Notes: generated from the sequence alone by a model not told the origin. Shown: positions 9,194 to 20,122, counted from the stretch's first letter. The stretch is DNA of 64,000 nucleotides from Acinetobacter modestus (GCF_014636095.1 NZ_BMDV01000006.1:62001-126000); one strand, 5' to 3'. Made by a program: numbers and translations.

Positions 9194-10129
9194 TTAACAG
9201 CAAATTAATTTCTTTAAGAACTCAAGTTGATACTGAATGTTTTGTTGAAAAATTGGTTCAAAATACGGCTCAAAATGATTCGCATCCAATAACTGATATT
9301 CAATATATGGATTATTTATTTTGTTGATTTTCTCGGGATCAAAAGGTGCAACAGAATCTCGAGTCGCACCAATCAATAAAGTCGGTATTTTAATGGTTTT
9401 TAAATGGCGAATCGGTCGATACATGCCAATTGTCAGCACTGAACGTGCAGTGACACGGTTATCATAATCATCAATAGACTTTCCTGCATCATTATAATTT
9501 TTCATAAAAAATGCATAAGCCTGATCACGATTCATCGTGGCAAATTGATGTTCGGGTGCGATCACAGGGATATAAGTCCGTGACGGAGATGGTAAATAAT
9601 CCTGAATCACTTTTAAGCCAATTTTCAACATATCTTTAACAGGATTGGCAAGAACGGCTTGTACCCCATCTAACATTGGAACATGGGCAATCGTCCCTAA
9701 GAGATGGGGATATTTTGCTGCGAGATCAATCGCATGCCCACCACCAAAGGAAGTCCCCCAAACCACGATTTTATCTGCATCAATCTTTTCTAAATTCTGT
9801 AAATATTGAATCGCTTGCTCAGCTTCACGGACACGTAGCCATGGGGAAATTTGATTTCGAGGCATTCCCTCACTTTTACCCCAAGTCGAGTAATCAAAAG
9901 TCATGACGGCGTAACCGATTTGCATAAATGCTTGAACAAAAGGCAAAGTCAACAAATCTTGTGTTCCACCCCAACCATGCACCATCAAAATGACTGGATG
10001 TTTTTGTGCAGTCTCAGCATTTGGATAATATATTTTTGCAGCACATTTATTGCCATTAGGTGAATAAAAGCTTGCCTCTACACTTTGATCAAGCACATGT
10101 TGAAATGTTCCCATTAACTTATTTCCCAA
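9194..10129 (-). CDS. Alpha/beta hydrolase
   Basis: A 311-residue cytoplasmic alpha/beta hydrolase. The oxyanion region is MVHGWGG, the nucleophile Ser is in WGTSFGG, the acid is probably Asp in ATRDSVAP and the base His in DANHFEPYF. It resembles the dienelactone-hydrolase/peptidase-like hydrolases common in Acinetobacter; the substrate is unknown. It is divergent from a TetR regulator, with two matching palindromes between the start codons, so it is probably the main target of that regulator. MGTFQH, five residues in, is an alternative start. Confidence 0.8.
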   Translation of the reverse strand: MGNKLMGTFQHVLDQSVEASFYSPNGNKCAAKIYYPNAETAQKHPVILMVHGWGGTQDLLTLPFVQAFMQIGYAVMTFDYSTWGKSEGMPRNQISPWLRVREAEQAIQYLQNLEKIDADKIVVWGTSFGGGHAIDLAAKYPHLLGTIAHVPMLDGVQAVLANPVKDMLKIGLKVIQDYLPSPSRTYIPVIAPEHQFATMNRDQAYAFFMKNYNDAGKSIDDYDNRVTARSVLTIGMYRPIRHLKTIKIPTLLIGATRDSVAPFDPEKINKINNPYIEYQLLDANHFEPYFEPIFQQNIQYQLEFLKKLICC

Positions 10130-10132
10130 CTT

Positions 10133-10185
10133 ATCTTAAATATCATTCAAGAAATATACTTAAATCTTAAATACCATTCAAGATA
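10133..10185. promoter_or_regulatory. Twin palindromic operators between hydrolase and TetR genes
   Basis: Two near-identical 22-bp sites at 10133-10154 and 10164-10185, 31 bp apart, each containing CTTaAATnnnATTcAAG. The second is the fuller palindrome (ATCTT...AAGAT). They lie immediately upstream of the hydrolase start and about 80 bp before tetR, the expected place for TetR-family operators. Confidence 0.65.
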
Positions 10186-10263
10186 AGAATGAAATTATCT
10201 TCAAATTTCTAAAAATGATCAAATCGCTGTAAAATCAGTTCTGAAATATTTTGAGTCCACACA

Positions 10264-10794
10264 ATGGCGCGCAATAAACGTATTATTCAAAACACGGATG
10301 AAAAGAAAGCTGAAATTATTGCCGCTGCACGGATGTTATTTCTTGAGATTGGCTACGATGCAACATCGATGTCCAAATTAGCAGCAACAGCAAAGATTAC
10401 TCCTAATACGATTTATTGGTACTTTAAAGATAAAGATGAAGTGTTAACACAAGTTCTGAGTTCAGAACTGATTGAGCGCCTAAATGAATATCACAATCAA
10501 TCTTTTGCTAACCATACTCAGCGCTTATTGTGGGTCATTCAACAACTGGAAAGTGTCAAGCACCTGATTACGACGGTACATAACCGTTTGAATTATTCTG
10601 AGGAAATTCGAGTATTACATGAAAACTTTCATAGAATTGTCGAAAGTCTATTGTATATAGAATTGCAAAAAATGGGCTTATCTGCAGCAAAAATAGATGC
10701 AACCACTCAAATCATCATTTTTACTATAGAAGGTATTTTGTCCCATCAGCTAACCGATGAAGCTAAATATCAAATCTGTGAACTTCTGATGTAA
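10264..10794 (+). CDS. TetR/AcrR family transcriptional regulator
   Basis: The 176-residue protein has a typical TetR N-terminal helix-turn-helix (AARMLFLEIGYDATSMSKLAATAKITPNTIYWYF, seen as pieces over residues 20-55). The ligand-binding C-terminal part is divergent. It probably represses itself and the divergent hydrolase through the twin operators at 10133-10185. The inducer is unknown. Confidence 0.9.
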   Translation: MARNKRIIQNTDEKKAEIIAAARMLFLEIGYDATSMSKLAATAKITPNTIYWYFKDKDEVLTQVLSSELIERLNEYHNQSFANHTQRLLWVIQQLESVKHLITTVHNRLNYSEEIRVLHENFHRIVESLLYIELQKMGLSAAKIDATTQIIIFTIEGILSHQLTDEAKYQICELLM

Positions 10795-10827
10795 AAATTC
10801 ATCCAGAAGTCCACACTATTGATTTCA

Positions 10828-11954
<1,127 letters not shown>

Positions 11955-14855
11955 TTGAGCCTACCTCAAAATTGGGATGTATTGAAAAATGAATTAGAAG
12001 GTATTACATATGCTCATTTATGTAATTACATCAAAACATGCCCGGTTCATAAACAGCAAACATTGCTTAGTTGCTTGTCTATGTACATTCATCTTCTAAG
12101 TATTCCTTTAAATAATGGCGACAGTTCTGGTTTATACACTGCCTTGATGCAAATTCGAATTCATCTATGTACTCGATTACTTTTTGACTCTGCCAAACAG
12201 TACTATTTGTATATCCTTGACGTCATTTATTTCTTTCAGAGTGTTAACTATATTAGTAAGAGCTTTTTACCTCCAACCAAGATAGCGAACAAAACCGAAT
12301 ATGAATCACTAAAATTGGCTCCACTTTCTACTGAGATTTTAGAAAAAATAGCAACACAGAATAATAGTCAAAAACTAGCATTGTTAATTAAAAAACACTG
12401 CACCCCAGAATTAGAAACTCATATAAACAGTTATATGAAGACTTTAAATGAAAATGCTTTACAGAGTTTCAGGATGTCTGCAACATCTTTTTTTAGTTCA
12501 ATTAAATCTGGTTATGAATGGAGTAAATCACAAACTTATATTGAGAATACGCTCGCTAAATACAATATAGAATTAAACCTACGATCAACAAAAGACAGGC
12601 CAACCTCAAAATCCCTATATTATAGCTTGTACAGTTTCTTTTCTTATTTACTTGACACTGGAAAAATTCCACGTGAAGTCGATTTACCGCTCTACCAACC
12701 TCGAGCGAGATCTTTATTTTCTGAAAAATTAGCTGACAAGAATTCTCGAAGATTAAATAAGTCCATCGATGTAATTAAATCCCATCTAAACCCTGAGTCC
12801 TATCGAATAATAGAAAAAGAAATAGGTAACCTTTGTAATGCTAGGTTTAAAATTGACGTTGCTAATGACCTAATTAAGTACATTGAGCTAATAAAAAAAC
12901 CTATCAATAATCGTGACAACAAGCTAGTTTTAAATGAATTCCATACAATATCGTGTCACATTTCAAAAATATATGTTTTTAAAGGTGCCAAAAATAGAAT
13001 AAACACTCTTGCAACAATAATTGAACAGGTATCCCGAGAAAGTGTAATACTACCTAGACTAACTACTGAACTTCGTTACAACGAACTAAGAAAAAATCAG
13101 CTCCCTAAATTGGCAATGCAGAAAATCGCTGTCAAGCTCTCTAGTGCAGAAGCTTTGGAGGAAGCTTTAAATAAATACTGCTCGACTAAAGTAAGACAAA
13201 GATTGCTTGATTTCGTCAATTCTTACAAACCTAAAGAGAGAAAAGCTTATCGAAAACCATTAATTGATTTTTTGAACCAAGTTTCGGACAGTTCAATGGA
13301 TTGGGAAAAAAGCCCCGAAAAAATTCAAAGTGAGTTAATGAATTATAGAGATAATCTACTAAGCGAAGTTGATAGAAGCACTGCATACCAAAGGTATAAC
13401 AACCTAACAAATGCATTAAAAGTGCTTATCGAGCACGGGCTACTGGCTTCAACTACATACATACCAAAAAATATAAAAAAATCCTCCAATGTTGAAAAGT
13501 ATAATAATAATCCACTTATCTTGCAGGTTAATTTACGAGATGAAGAAAATCATCAACACTTTTCGAGCAGCAAGGAGTTTATAACCTTTGTTCAATCAAG
13601 TTTGTCGAATAACTTAGATTACCTAGTCACGGTTTCAAGAGAAATCATAGCAAGAGGATATGCTAAATATCTTAGTAAAGATGAAGTGATTTCTAGAAGT
13701 AAAGGAATTACAAAATTTAGTCCAGAAAGTAATTTTGAAAATCAACATCCAGTAGATTATTTTGATATTAAGTCTTTTAACATCTATCCCACAGAAAATA
13801 AAGTTGCGTATTTCGATTATTTTTTTGACGAATTAGTTCGCAATGAAAGGCCTCATAATATAGAAAACCTTAAATTTGGTACTGATATACTTGAATATTT
13901 TGGTTTAACCCCCTTAATTGCTTCTGCTATGCAAATTGTAATCACAGAAGAACTTGGATTTAATCCCCATTCACTCTATGAAGCAGCTATTTCATCCCCT
14001 CACCGGGGAGAGGTTTTCATTTTAGTCAATGATGAAGGCAGTGTCAGGGTAAAAGTTTATAAGAAAAGAGCAAAACATATTAGGCAGGTTTCAGCCAAAG
14101 GTAGCAATAAACCTTTGAACCAGCTACAACCAGAAGAAATCGACGCGGCGGCATGTTTTAAGATGGCTTTAGAGATGAGCGAAAGAACAAGAAAGTCACT
14201 GAACTCTAAGTACTTATGGACCTGCCTCTTATTAGGAACTCCTGCAGCTCTTCCTTGGTCAACTACCTTCCAAGGTGCTTTCAATAAAATAAGACACCTA
14301 GCATACGAAAAATCAGGCTCAGAAGAGTTAAAGGCTGCTACGTTAAAAAAAGTACGTTGTTCAAAAGGGGTGCTGATCTATCTTGAATCTAAAGGTGACA
14401 CTTTGAAAGCAACAAACTATTTTGGAAATCAGGTAAAGACCGCCTTAAAGAGCTATATTCCAAAATATCTATCTGAATTGATATACCGAGTAAAAATAAG
14501 AACTTTTCAGAACATATTGCTTTATATGTCTCTGAGCGAACACGATAGCTCATTTGATATACTAAATTTAACTAAAGAATCATATATAGCCCGACTAGAA
14601 CAAGCTTTCAAAAATCCCGATATGGGGGGACCACTTTTTTCAAAGTTAACAATACAGTCGACGATGTCGAAAGAAACGAGCCCGACTTATTTTTGTCTAT
14701 CCCAAGAAAACATTATCTTGGCTTTAAAGTACATAAAAGAAGGTACAGACGATCAACTAAAAGCAGATTGTGAGGATGTAATTAGAAAGTTATCTGAAGG
14801 TTCAACTCATTTAAAAGACATGCTTAGAAAAGCGCACAAAGCATTGAAAGGTTGA
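11955..14855 (+). CDS. Large integrase-like protein of the island recombination module
   Basis: A 966-residue protein beginning at TTG 11955; no nearby ATG exists, and the ribosome binding site is poor. Its C-terminal region (KKVRCSKGVLIYLES, then NYFGNQVKTALKSYIPKYL, then RTFQNILLY) resembles the end of a family of large site-specific integrases in which the segment matches LGNTVKVALRHYIP. I cannot see a full R-H-R-Y catalytic set by eye, so it may be a structural recombinase partner. It is the first gene of a four-gene operon and overlaps the next reading frame at its stop. GmtZ of Gamma-Mobile-Trio islands is one possible relative. Confidence 0.7.
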   Translation: MSLPQNWDVLKNELEGITYAHLCNYIKTCPVHKQQTLLSCLSMYIHLLSIPLNNGDSSGLYTALMQIRIHLCTRLLFDSAKQYYLYILDVIYFFQSVNYISKSFLPPTKIANKTEYESLKLAPLSTEILEKIATQNNSQKLALLIKKHCTPELETHINSYMKTLNENALQSFRMSATSFFSSIKSGYEWSKSQTYIENTLAKYNIELNLRSTKDRPTSKSLYYSLYSFFSYLLDTGKIPREVDLPLYQPRARSLFSEKLADKNSRRLNKSIDVIKSHLNPESYRIIEKEIGNLCNARFKIDVANDLIKYIELIKKPINNRDNKLVLNEFHTISCHISKIYVFKGAKNRINTLATIIEQVSRESVILPRLTTELRYNELRKNQLPKLAMQKIAVKLSSAEALEEALNKYCSTKVRQRLLDFVNSYKPKERKAYRKPLIDFLNQVSDSSMDWEKSPEKIQSELMNYRDNLLSEVDRSTAYQRYNNLTNALKVLIEHGLLASTTYIPKNIKKSSNVEKYNNNPLILQVNLRDEENHQHFSSSKEFITFVQSSLSNNLDYLVTVSREIIARGYAKYLSKDEVISRSKGITKFSPESNFENQHPVDYFDIKSFNIYPTENKVAYFDYFFDELVRNERPHNIENLKFGTDILEYFGLTPLIASAMQIVITEELGFNPHSLYEAAISSPHRGEVFILVNDEGSVRVKVYKKRAKHIRQVSAKGSNKPLNQLQPEEIDAAACFKMALEMSERTRKSLNSKYLWTCLLLGTPAALPWSTTFQGAFNKIRHLAYEKSGSEELKAATLKKVRCSKGVLIYLESKGDTLKATNYFGNQVKTALKSYIPKYLSELIYRVKIRTFQNILLYMSLSEHDSSFDILNLTKESYIARLEQAFKNPDMGGPLFSKLTIQSTMSKETSPTYFCLSQENIILALKYIKEGTDDQLKADCEDVIRKLSEGSTHLKDMLRKAHKALKG

Positions 14856-14860
14856 TAGAT

Positions 14861-16882
14861 ATGGGAAATTTAAACTTAACTCAAACCTCCTTGGCGATAG
14901 AACTTTCAGAACAAGACTGGTTAAAACTGGCTGAATCCGGGCAGTATCCAAAGCCAAGATGGATGCTGAATGATTCTATAGAAGACGATGAGTGGCATAT
15001 TGCTAGAAATGGATTTGATATTCCCTCTTCACAACCATACAAAAGAGAAAGTTACCGGATACTATCATTTCATAAAGAAATTGCACTTGGTGAGCTCCTT
15101 ACCAACGCACAAAACTCAGAGCTGCTACATGATTTAAAGATCAGCTTTCTTTATTTAAGCTTCAGTGACGCAGTCTCACGACCTCAACGGTTTTTAGATA
15201 TTTTTAATTCGATAATAAGCTTAATTAAACATACAAATGAATTGAGGATTAATCAAGACAAACCAATTATTCGACATTTAAAAATGATTAGTTTCACTGA
15301 TACTAATGAATATTTAAAATCCTTTGGAGTAACTGACGAACATTTTTCACACGTATTAAAAATATCTTCTCAGCAGAACAATAATTTATCAAAAAAGGAT
15401 TGGCAAAAAATTCAATCAGAGCTATCAATTACCACTAGAAAAGTTATTAGTCTACAGAGCAAGCTAAAAAATTATTTAAGCAATAAAACTAATAACAAAG
15501 CTTCACATTATACTTCCGAATACCTTAATGCATCCAAGCCTTTCTTTGATGTCGAAACCGACATTAAACCTAAGGAAAAAACCATTTCAAACGAAATTTT
15601 GAAATTGGAGTTACTTTATACCAGTAGAGTTATTCAAAAGCATTCTTTTAATCATTCACCCCGAGAATTATTTTCTGACGGTCATTCCATCTTAGATAGT
15701 TTAAACCCACCCCAAAAAACAAAACTAATCCCTGCTCATATCGCACTTCATGCTATGTCTAACGCGCTATATTTTGTAAGACAATTTGGCCCTGAGCTTA
15801 GGGGTTATTTACATTCACTTTGGGCTGCGGAAAAAAATGCCATTGACGCACTAAAAATATCTCCATCACGGATATTTAGAAACACAAAAGTGATACGGGC
15901 GCATGCTTTCGCTAACACCTGTATGCCGGACGCACTACGAAAGGAACTAAAAATTACAACTTGGGAATATCAAGAAGCATTTAACAAACTAAATCACAAC
16001 TGGATAAGAAACAACCTATCAGTTGAAGCAGCCATATTACTTTATGTTGCTTCCATGTGGATACTTCTAGCTAGTTTCACTTCTGGTCGAAGACAATCAT
16101 TAAACACTTTAAAAAGAAACTGTTTCCGCTTATCACCTATAGATGGATTATTTGATATAACACTGAGAATACCGAAAAGTTCCGAAAGACTTGAATTAGA
16201 AGATGTCCATAGGCCTATTCCTGATTTAATATTTGATTATGGAATAGAATTTTCTTTATTTGTTACACAATTAGAAGAACGGCAAGGATACTTTTTTAAT
16301 GAGCATGACGTGTATCTATTTGGCAAAGTACTTTCTTTGCATTCATCAAGCTCGTTCAATCATGCAAAACACCATATTGAAAAAACAGACTTTTATAAAT
16401 TCCCATTAAGTGGAGATTCAATATACAAAGCACTGTGTTTTTTTCAAGATTGGTCTCAGTCTCCATTGATAGAGAACAAGAGATGGTATCCAGCACAGCA
16501 CCAATTTAGAAGACTTTTCGCTGTTTTATACTTTAACTTTTCAGATGATAATGGTTTGGAGGAACTTTCATGGTTTATGGGACACTCGTCACTTGAGCAA
16601 ACTTTTCACTATGCAGAAATTTCTCCGTCGGATGAATGGCTAGAAGAGGCTGAGATAGCAATAGCTAGAATCGGTTCTTTATTACATAAACAATTACAAG
16701 CAGACAACGCTATTACTGAGATAGTAAGTCAAGCAAAAAAGTCAACAGAAATAGTCGCTGTTCTAGAACCACTTATTAAGCAAATGATTAATGAGCATAA
16801 ACAAAAAACAGGAGAAGAAGTTCGCTTTAGTAGAATTGATGGCAAAGATATATTTTTCTACTTCTGCAACCCCGGGAGGTAA
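14861..16882 (+). CDS. Tyrosine recombinase, large form
   Basis: A 673-residue protein; I take the ATG at 14861, 8-9 nt after AAAGG, over an upstream TTG at 14852. The C-terminal third has the tyrosine-recombinase signature: first Arg in FTSGRRQSLN, HQFRRLF for the H-x-x-R pair, then WFMGHSSLEQTFHYAE with the second His and the nucleophilic Tyr. In size and order it resembles TnpB of Tn554. It probably cuts and rejoins DNA together with the recombinase at 17424-18794. The acidic C-terminal extension after the Tyr is unexplained. Confidence 0.85.
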   Translation: MGNLNLTQTSLAIELSEQDWLKLAESGQYPKPRWMLNDSIEDDEWHIARNGFDIPSSQPYKRESYRILSFHKEIALGELLTNAQNSELLHDLKISFLYLSFSDAVSRPQRFLDIFNSIISLIKHTNELRINQDKPIIRHLKMISFTDTNEYLKSFGVTDEHFSHVLKISSQQNNNLSKKDWQKIQSELSITTRKVISLQSKLKNYLSNKTNNKASHYTSEYLNASKPFFDVETDIKPKEKTISNEILKLELLYTSRVIQKHSFNHSPRELFSDGHSILDSLNPPQKTKLIPAHIALHAMSNALYFVRQFGPELRGYLHSLWAAEKNAIDALKISPSRIFRNTKVIRAHAFANTCMPDALRKELKITTWEYQEAFNKLNHNWIRNNLSVEAAILLYVASMWILLASFTSGRRQSLNTLKRNCFRLSPIDGLFDITLRIPKSSERLELEDVHRPIPDLIFDYGIEFSLFVTQLEERQGYFFNEHDVYLFGKVLSLHSSSSFNHAKHHIEKTDFYKFPLSGDSIYKALCFFQDWSQSPLIENKRWYPAQHQFRRLFAVLYFNFSDDNGLEELSWFMGHSSLEQTFHYAEISPSDEWLEEAEIAIARIGSLLHKQLQADNAITEIVSQAKKSTEIVAVLEPLIKQMINEHKQKTGEEVRFSRIDGKDIFFYFCNPGR

Positions 16883-16887
16883 ATTAA

Positions 16888-17424
16888 ATGCCCAAATTCA
16901 TAACTGGAGAAACTTCGAAAGCAGTTTTAGCTGAAAAAGAAGCCAAGACTGAATCCCTATCAAAAAAAGCAAACTTGATAAGAAAGATTAGTAGTAAGAA
17001 TGACATTTATCCCTCATTAGTAGTAAAGCGCAAAACAATATCCCTTTCCTCTGTTTTACAATGGGAAGACCATGAATTAGGGGTGATAAAATGTGTTTGG
17101 AATACCGCCCACGAGGCACATAACACACAAGTTCTAAAAGCACTGTTAGAAGCTATCGACTTAGCTAATTTAAATTTGATTAATGAACAGTCCGGTAAAC
17201 AGGTTTCGACTAAAACTGGCTCTTCATCTATCTCAAAAGAAGACTTGAATTTACTCATGCTGGAAAATGAAGAACTTAGAAATGCGTTAGCAGAGGTTTA
17301 CCGCGCATATATTCAAACACTCGAAAACATCAAAGAAGATAAGACTGTCAATGAAGTACTCCAGTCGCTTCTTAGAAACCAAGCTCTTATACTCGGCAAA
17401 CAACGAATTTGGCAGTTAAAATAA
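16888..17424 (+). CDS. Small accessory protein of the recombination module
   Basis: A 178-residue charged protein with a strong ribosome binding site (GGGAGGT). The N-terminal third is Lys-rich. The segment from about residue 118 (EDLNLLMLENEELRNALAEV) looks like a leucine-zipper coiled coil. A small coiled-coil partner between or after two tyrosine recombinases is also found in Tn554 (TnpC) and in Gamma-Mobile-Trio islands (GmtX), so I infer a role in positioning the recombinases. Its stop overlaps the next start (TAATG). Confidence 0.7.
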   Translation: MPKFITGETSKAVLAEKEAKTESLSKKANLIRKISSKNDIYPSLVVKRKTISLSSVLQWEDHELGVIKCVWNTAHEAHNTQVLKALLEAIDLANLNLINEQSGKQVSTKTGSSSISKEDLNLLMLENEELRNALAEVYRAYIQTLENIKEDKTVNEVLQSLLRNQALILGKQRIWQLK

Positions 17425-18794
17425 TGACAAGAGTCGTAATCGCAAAGAACCCGAATCTATCATTTTTAACTGTCGGTAAAAAAGGTGCATTTGAGGACTC
17501 AGTGCCTCTCCCTATAATCCTCAAGAAAATGGGACAATTCGATTGGGACGCTAATGAGTATTTAACACACTACGCTGGAGGAGCAAGAACCTATAATATA
17601 AAACCACTTGCAACGTCTGTGTCAAAAAAGGCTTACAGCTTAAATTTATTTTGTGATTTTCTGGAGGAAAGTAATACGGAATTGAATTACATAAATGATG
17701 ATACAATGTATCGATATGTGGAGAGATTAAAAGAACGGAATATCACAGATGCAACTATAATTTCCCATGTTCGCACAGCTTTAGGATACGTTGTTCACCT
17801 CAATGTACGATATCCAAAATGGCATTTGGCTACAAATAAAATCAACCATAATACAAATTATAAAGTTCACTATTCTAATCACAAGTATATCCACGGTAGA
17901 TTTGAAAAGAGCTATTTATCACATAGATGTCTTCATGGCCTCATCCATATAAAAACAGAAGCTGAGTTTGTTAGAGATCATGAATATTTAATGTGGTTAG
18001 ATGCTATAAATTCGACAACGCTTCATCCAGAAGTAGATGATTTTTTAATTGCGAGATGGCAAGCCCTAGGAACTTTAATGGAAATAACTGGTTCAAGGAT
18101 TTCGGAGGTAAGTCAAATCACAAAAAAAATGATACAAAATGCCGCTGCTGACATGTTAAATCCCTCAGTAAAACATATTATTAGAGACTTAAAGATTGCT
18201 AAAGGAAAGTACAAAGGAAAAAGTCGTAATGTCCCTGTGACCAAGGACGATTTGCAAGTCATTTTAATATACCTGAATAAAGTAGAGGAACGATTCCCTG
18301 ATATTAAACATGATGGTATATTTGTAGATGCGAAAACGGGAGAGAAATTAAAACAATCATATCTTAAGAATTACGCGAGAAAAGTTATTAATAACTCACC
18401 CCATGCCCAAGCACTAAGACATATTGTGAACCATTCTTTTAGACATAGATATATTACTTTGAATATTGCAAAAGCAATTAACAAACTTTCTAAACAAGGA
18501 AATTTTTCTAATATACTCAGTGTCGCTGCAGAGGCGTGCAGAAAACTAACCATGCATGCTTCGGATAAAACCTTAGCACACTATGTTCACTTAGCATGTG
18601 AGATCAACCAGTACAACAACTTAGAAGATGAAAGTAATGAATCACTATCTAGCCATGTTCGTTCAAGAATAGCAAAGTTAGTCAATATATCGGACAGGTT
18701 TGAATCCTCCTCGTTAAGTAATTCCGATGCATTATCCCTCTTATTGAGTGAAATACACGAGCTAAAAAAATTAAATATCGCTACATTCAATTGA
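17424..18794 (+). CDS. Tyrosine recombinase (phage-integrase family)
   Basis: A 456-residue protein from the ATG at 17424, which overlaps the previous stop as TAATG; a TTG at 17409 would add five residues. The catalytic C-terminal domain shows MEITGSRISEVSQ (first Arg), a basic strand with AKGKYKGKSRNVPV (Lys), NHSFRHRYIT (H-x-x-R) and MHASDKTLAHYVHLA (His and nucleophilic Tyr). The N-terminal part looks like a SAM-like core-binding domain. It is the most conventional integrase of the module and is presumably directly involved in insertion at ligA. Confidence 0.92.
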   Translation: MTRVVIAKNPNLSFLTVGKKGAFEDSVPLPIILKKMGQFDWDANEYLTHYAGGARTYNIKPLATSVSKKAYSLNLFCDFLEESNTELNYINDDTMYRYVERLKERNITDATIISHVRTALGYVVHLNVRYPKWHLATNKINHNTNYKVHYSNHKYIHGRFEKSYLSHRCLHGLIHIKTEAEFVRDHEYLMWLDAINSTTLHPEVDDFLIARWQALGTLMEITGSRISEVSQITKKMIQNAAADMLNPSVKHIIRDLKIAKGKYKGKSRNVPVTKDDLQVILIYLNKVEERFPDIKHDGIFVDAKTGEKLKQSYLKNYARKVINNSPHAQALRHIVNHSFRHRYITLNIAKAINKLSKQGNFSNILSVAAEACRKLTMHASDKTLAHYVHLACEINQYNNLEDESNESLSSHVRSRIAKLVNISDRFESSSLSNSDALSLLLSEIHELKKLNIATFN

Positions 18795-18811
18795 AGTGTT
18801 AAGAACGCTCT

Positions 18812-18862
18812 GACTTTGTGATTACAAACGGCTTTGTTTCACAAAGCTGTTTGTAAAGTCTG
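18812..18862. repeat. Long imperfect hairpin at the end of the recombinase operon
   Basis: Arms ACAAACGGCTTTGT (18824-18837) and ACAAAGCTGTTTGT (18841-18854) pair with one mismatch around TTC, and outer GACTTT/AAAGTC can extend the pairing. No T-run follows, so it is not a standard terminator. The GGCTTTGTT sequence resembles the end of the IS5-type element whose relic follows. Confidence 0.55.
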
Positions 18863-18883
18863 ATTCAGGAATATAATTTCAGA

Positions 18884-19027
18884 ATGAAGAAGCCTACACC
18901 TAAAATTTATCGTACAACCAACCGTTCCACATATATCCGAACTTTCATTAATCGTGGGAATATTGCCATTTGGTTTAATTCCAAAACACAATGGTATGCT
19001 CACGACCAAAAAGCTAGCATATCTTAG
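18884..19027 (+). pseudogene. Relic of an IS5-family transposase (N-terminus only)
   Basis: A 47-codon frame starts MKKPTPKIYRTTNRST and continues FINRGNIAIWFNSKTQWYA. This is the conserved beginning of IS5-family transposases common in Acinetobacter. It stops at a TAG at 19025, and the rest of the transposase, including its DDE catalytic core, is missing. The relic is immobile and marks past IS activity in the island. Confidence 0.75.
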
Positions 19028-19149
19028 TTAGATGCATCGTTCACATTAGAATTTGGCCAAAAAAAACTCTATGCTTATAAGCATCAATCATTTTCTATAA
19101 CAGAAATTGGCCATAGCATTGAAAATTAGCACTTATGGGAGTTTTAGAT

Positions 19150-19392
19150 ATGCCAACTAGAAAGCCAACATTTGAGCGTGATATCGCTAAAGCAGCTGCT
19201 TATATATTGCAAGAAAGCTTTATTAAAGCCGCCCATAGCGGAAAAGTACTTTACGTAGAGAATGATATTCTCTGGAGTAAGACTCCACATGGTCAACCAG
19301 TTTTCATTAAAAAATTGTCTGATCGAAATCCTAGTCTTTCCAAAAGAATTACTAATCGCGGAACGTTTAAAATTAAAAAACGGAATGTTTAG
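19150..19392 (+). CDS. Small protein of unknown function
   Basis: An 80-residue basic protein. I place the start at the ATG at 19150, eight nt after GGGAG, rather than at 19135. It contains no motif I know; the second half is rich in Lys and Arg (NPSLSKRITNRGTFKIKKR), which may indicate nucleic-acid binding. It lies between the recombination module and the CBASS operon and is transcribed toward the latter. Confidence 0.5.
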   Translation: MPTRKPTFERDIAKAAAYILQESFIKAAHSGKVLYVENDILWSKTPHGQPVFIKKLSDRNPSLSKRITNRGTFKIKKRNV

Positions 19393-19600
19393 ATAGTAAA
19401 TAATTATAAATCAATACAGTAAACACTTTACCACTAATATTTGCATAATCTTACTAATTTAAACAAGGTAATCTTATGTTTATTTGAGCACCTGTTATTA
19501 TCTTACTTGGAAGTTATTAAACTACGAGGTTAGCTTCTCCTCATAAGTACTTTTTAATTCATTCAAGGCACTTATCAATTCATCTATTTTCGAGATATTC

Positions 19601-20122
19601 TTACTGATTTTCTACCATGTGTATATTGTTCACTATAGAAGCTGAATAAAGGATATCTTGATGATAAATTCCTAGCCAGTCACTGTCAGTTCCCAAAATT
19701 AAGCAGATCATCTCTTTAATATTTTCTTCTCTAGATAGGTAATTATATGTTTTCGGCCACTCATTTTTATCTTTTGTAGAGGGTTTTGCTGTTATTTGGG
19801 GATGTGAATGCCACTCGCCTAAATATTGAAGGCTACCTTTGCTCTCTAAATGTAATTGGTCAACTAGTTCTTGATGACCGTCATTATTCCTTTTGCAAGA
19901 ATATCTAGTTCGATTATCAGTTGGCATAGGAGGGGTGAATTTTCTAATAAAAAAATGTTTATCCTTTCGTTCGCCAATAATCACACCACAAGCTTCTAGT
20001 TGAGAGACTTCTTTTTGTCTAAAACAGTTAATTTGATCAAAAGCAATTTTATCTATGATAATAAATATCTCATCTCTAATCGTATGATCAATAATAGTTT
20101 TCCAAATAATAAGATCACTCAT
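19601..20122 (-). CDS. cap3: CBASS Cap3, JAB/JAMM isopeptidase
   Basis: A 173-residue metalloprotease of the Mov34/MPN/JAMM fold. The zinc motif is complete: His105 and His107 in HSHP, then Ser115-x-x-Asp118 (STKD), with an upstream Glu in GVIIGE. Cap3 removes conjugates that Cap2 attaches to the CD-NTase, tuning CBASS activity. It is the last gene of the capV-cdn-cap2-cap3 operon and overlaps cap2 by 4 nt. Confidence 0.92.
   Translation of the reverse strand: MSDLIIWKTIIDHTIRDEIFIIIDKIAFDQINCFRQKEVSQLEACGVIIGERKDKHFFIRKFTPPMPTDNRTRYSCKRNNDGHQELVDQLHLESKGSLQYLGEWHSHPQITAKPSTKDKNEWPKTYNYLSREENIKEMICLILGTDSDWLGIYHQDILYSASIVNNIHMVENQ

Noticed and set aside
11955-18794. Naming the genes gmtX, gmtY, gmtZ or tnpA-C
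   Set aside because: Resemblance is by size, order and partial motifs only; gene number and order differ. A profile search is needed.
18824-18854. Terminator for the recombinase operon
   Set aside because: Strong hairpin but no T-run on the plus strand.
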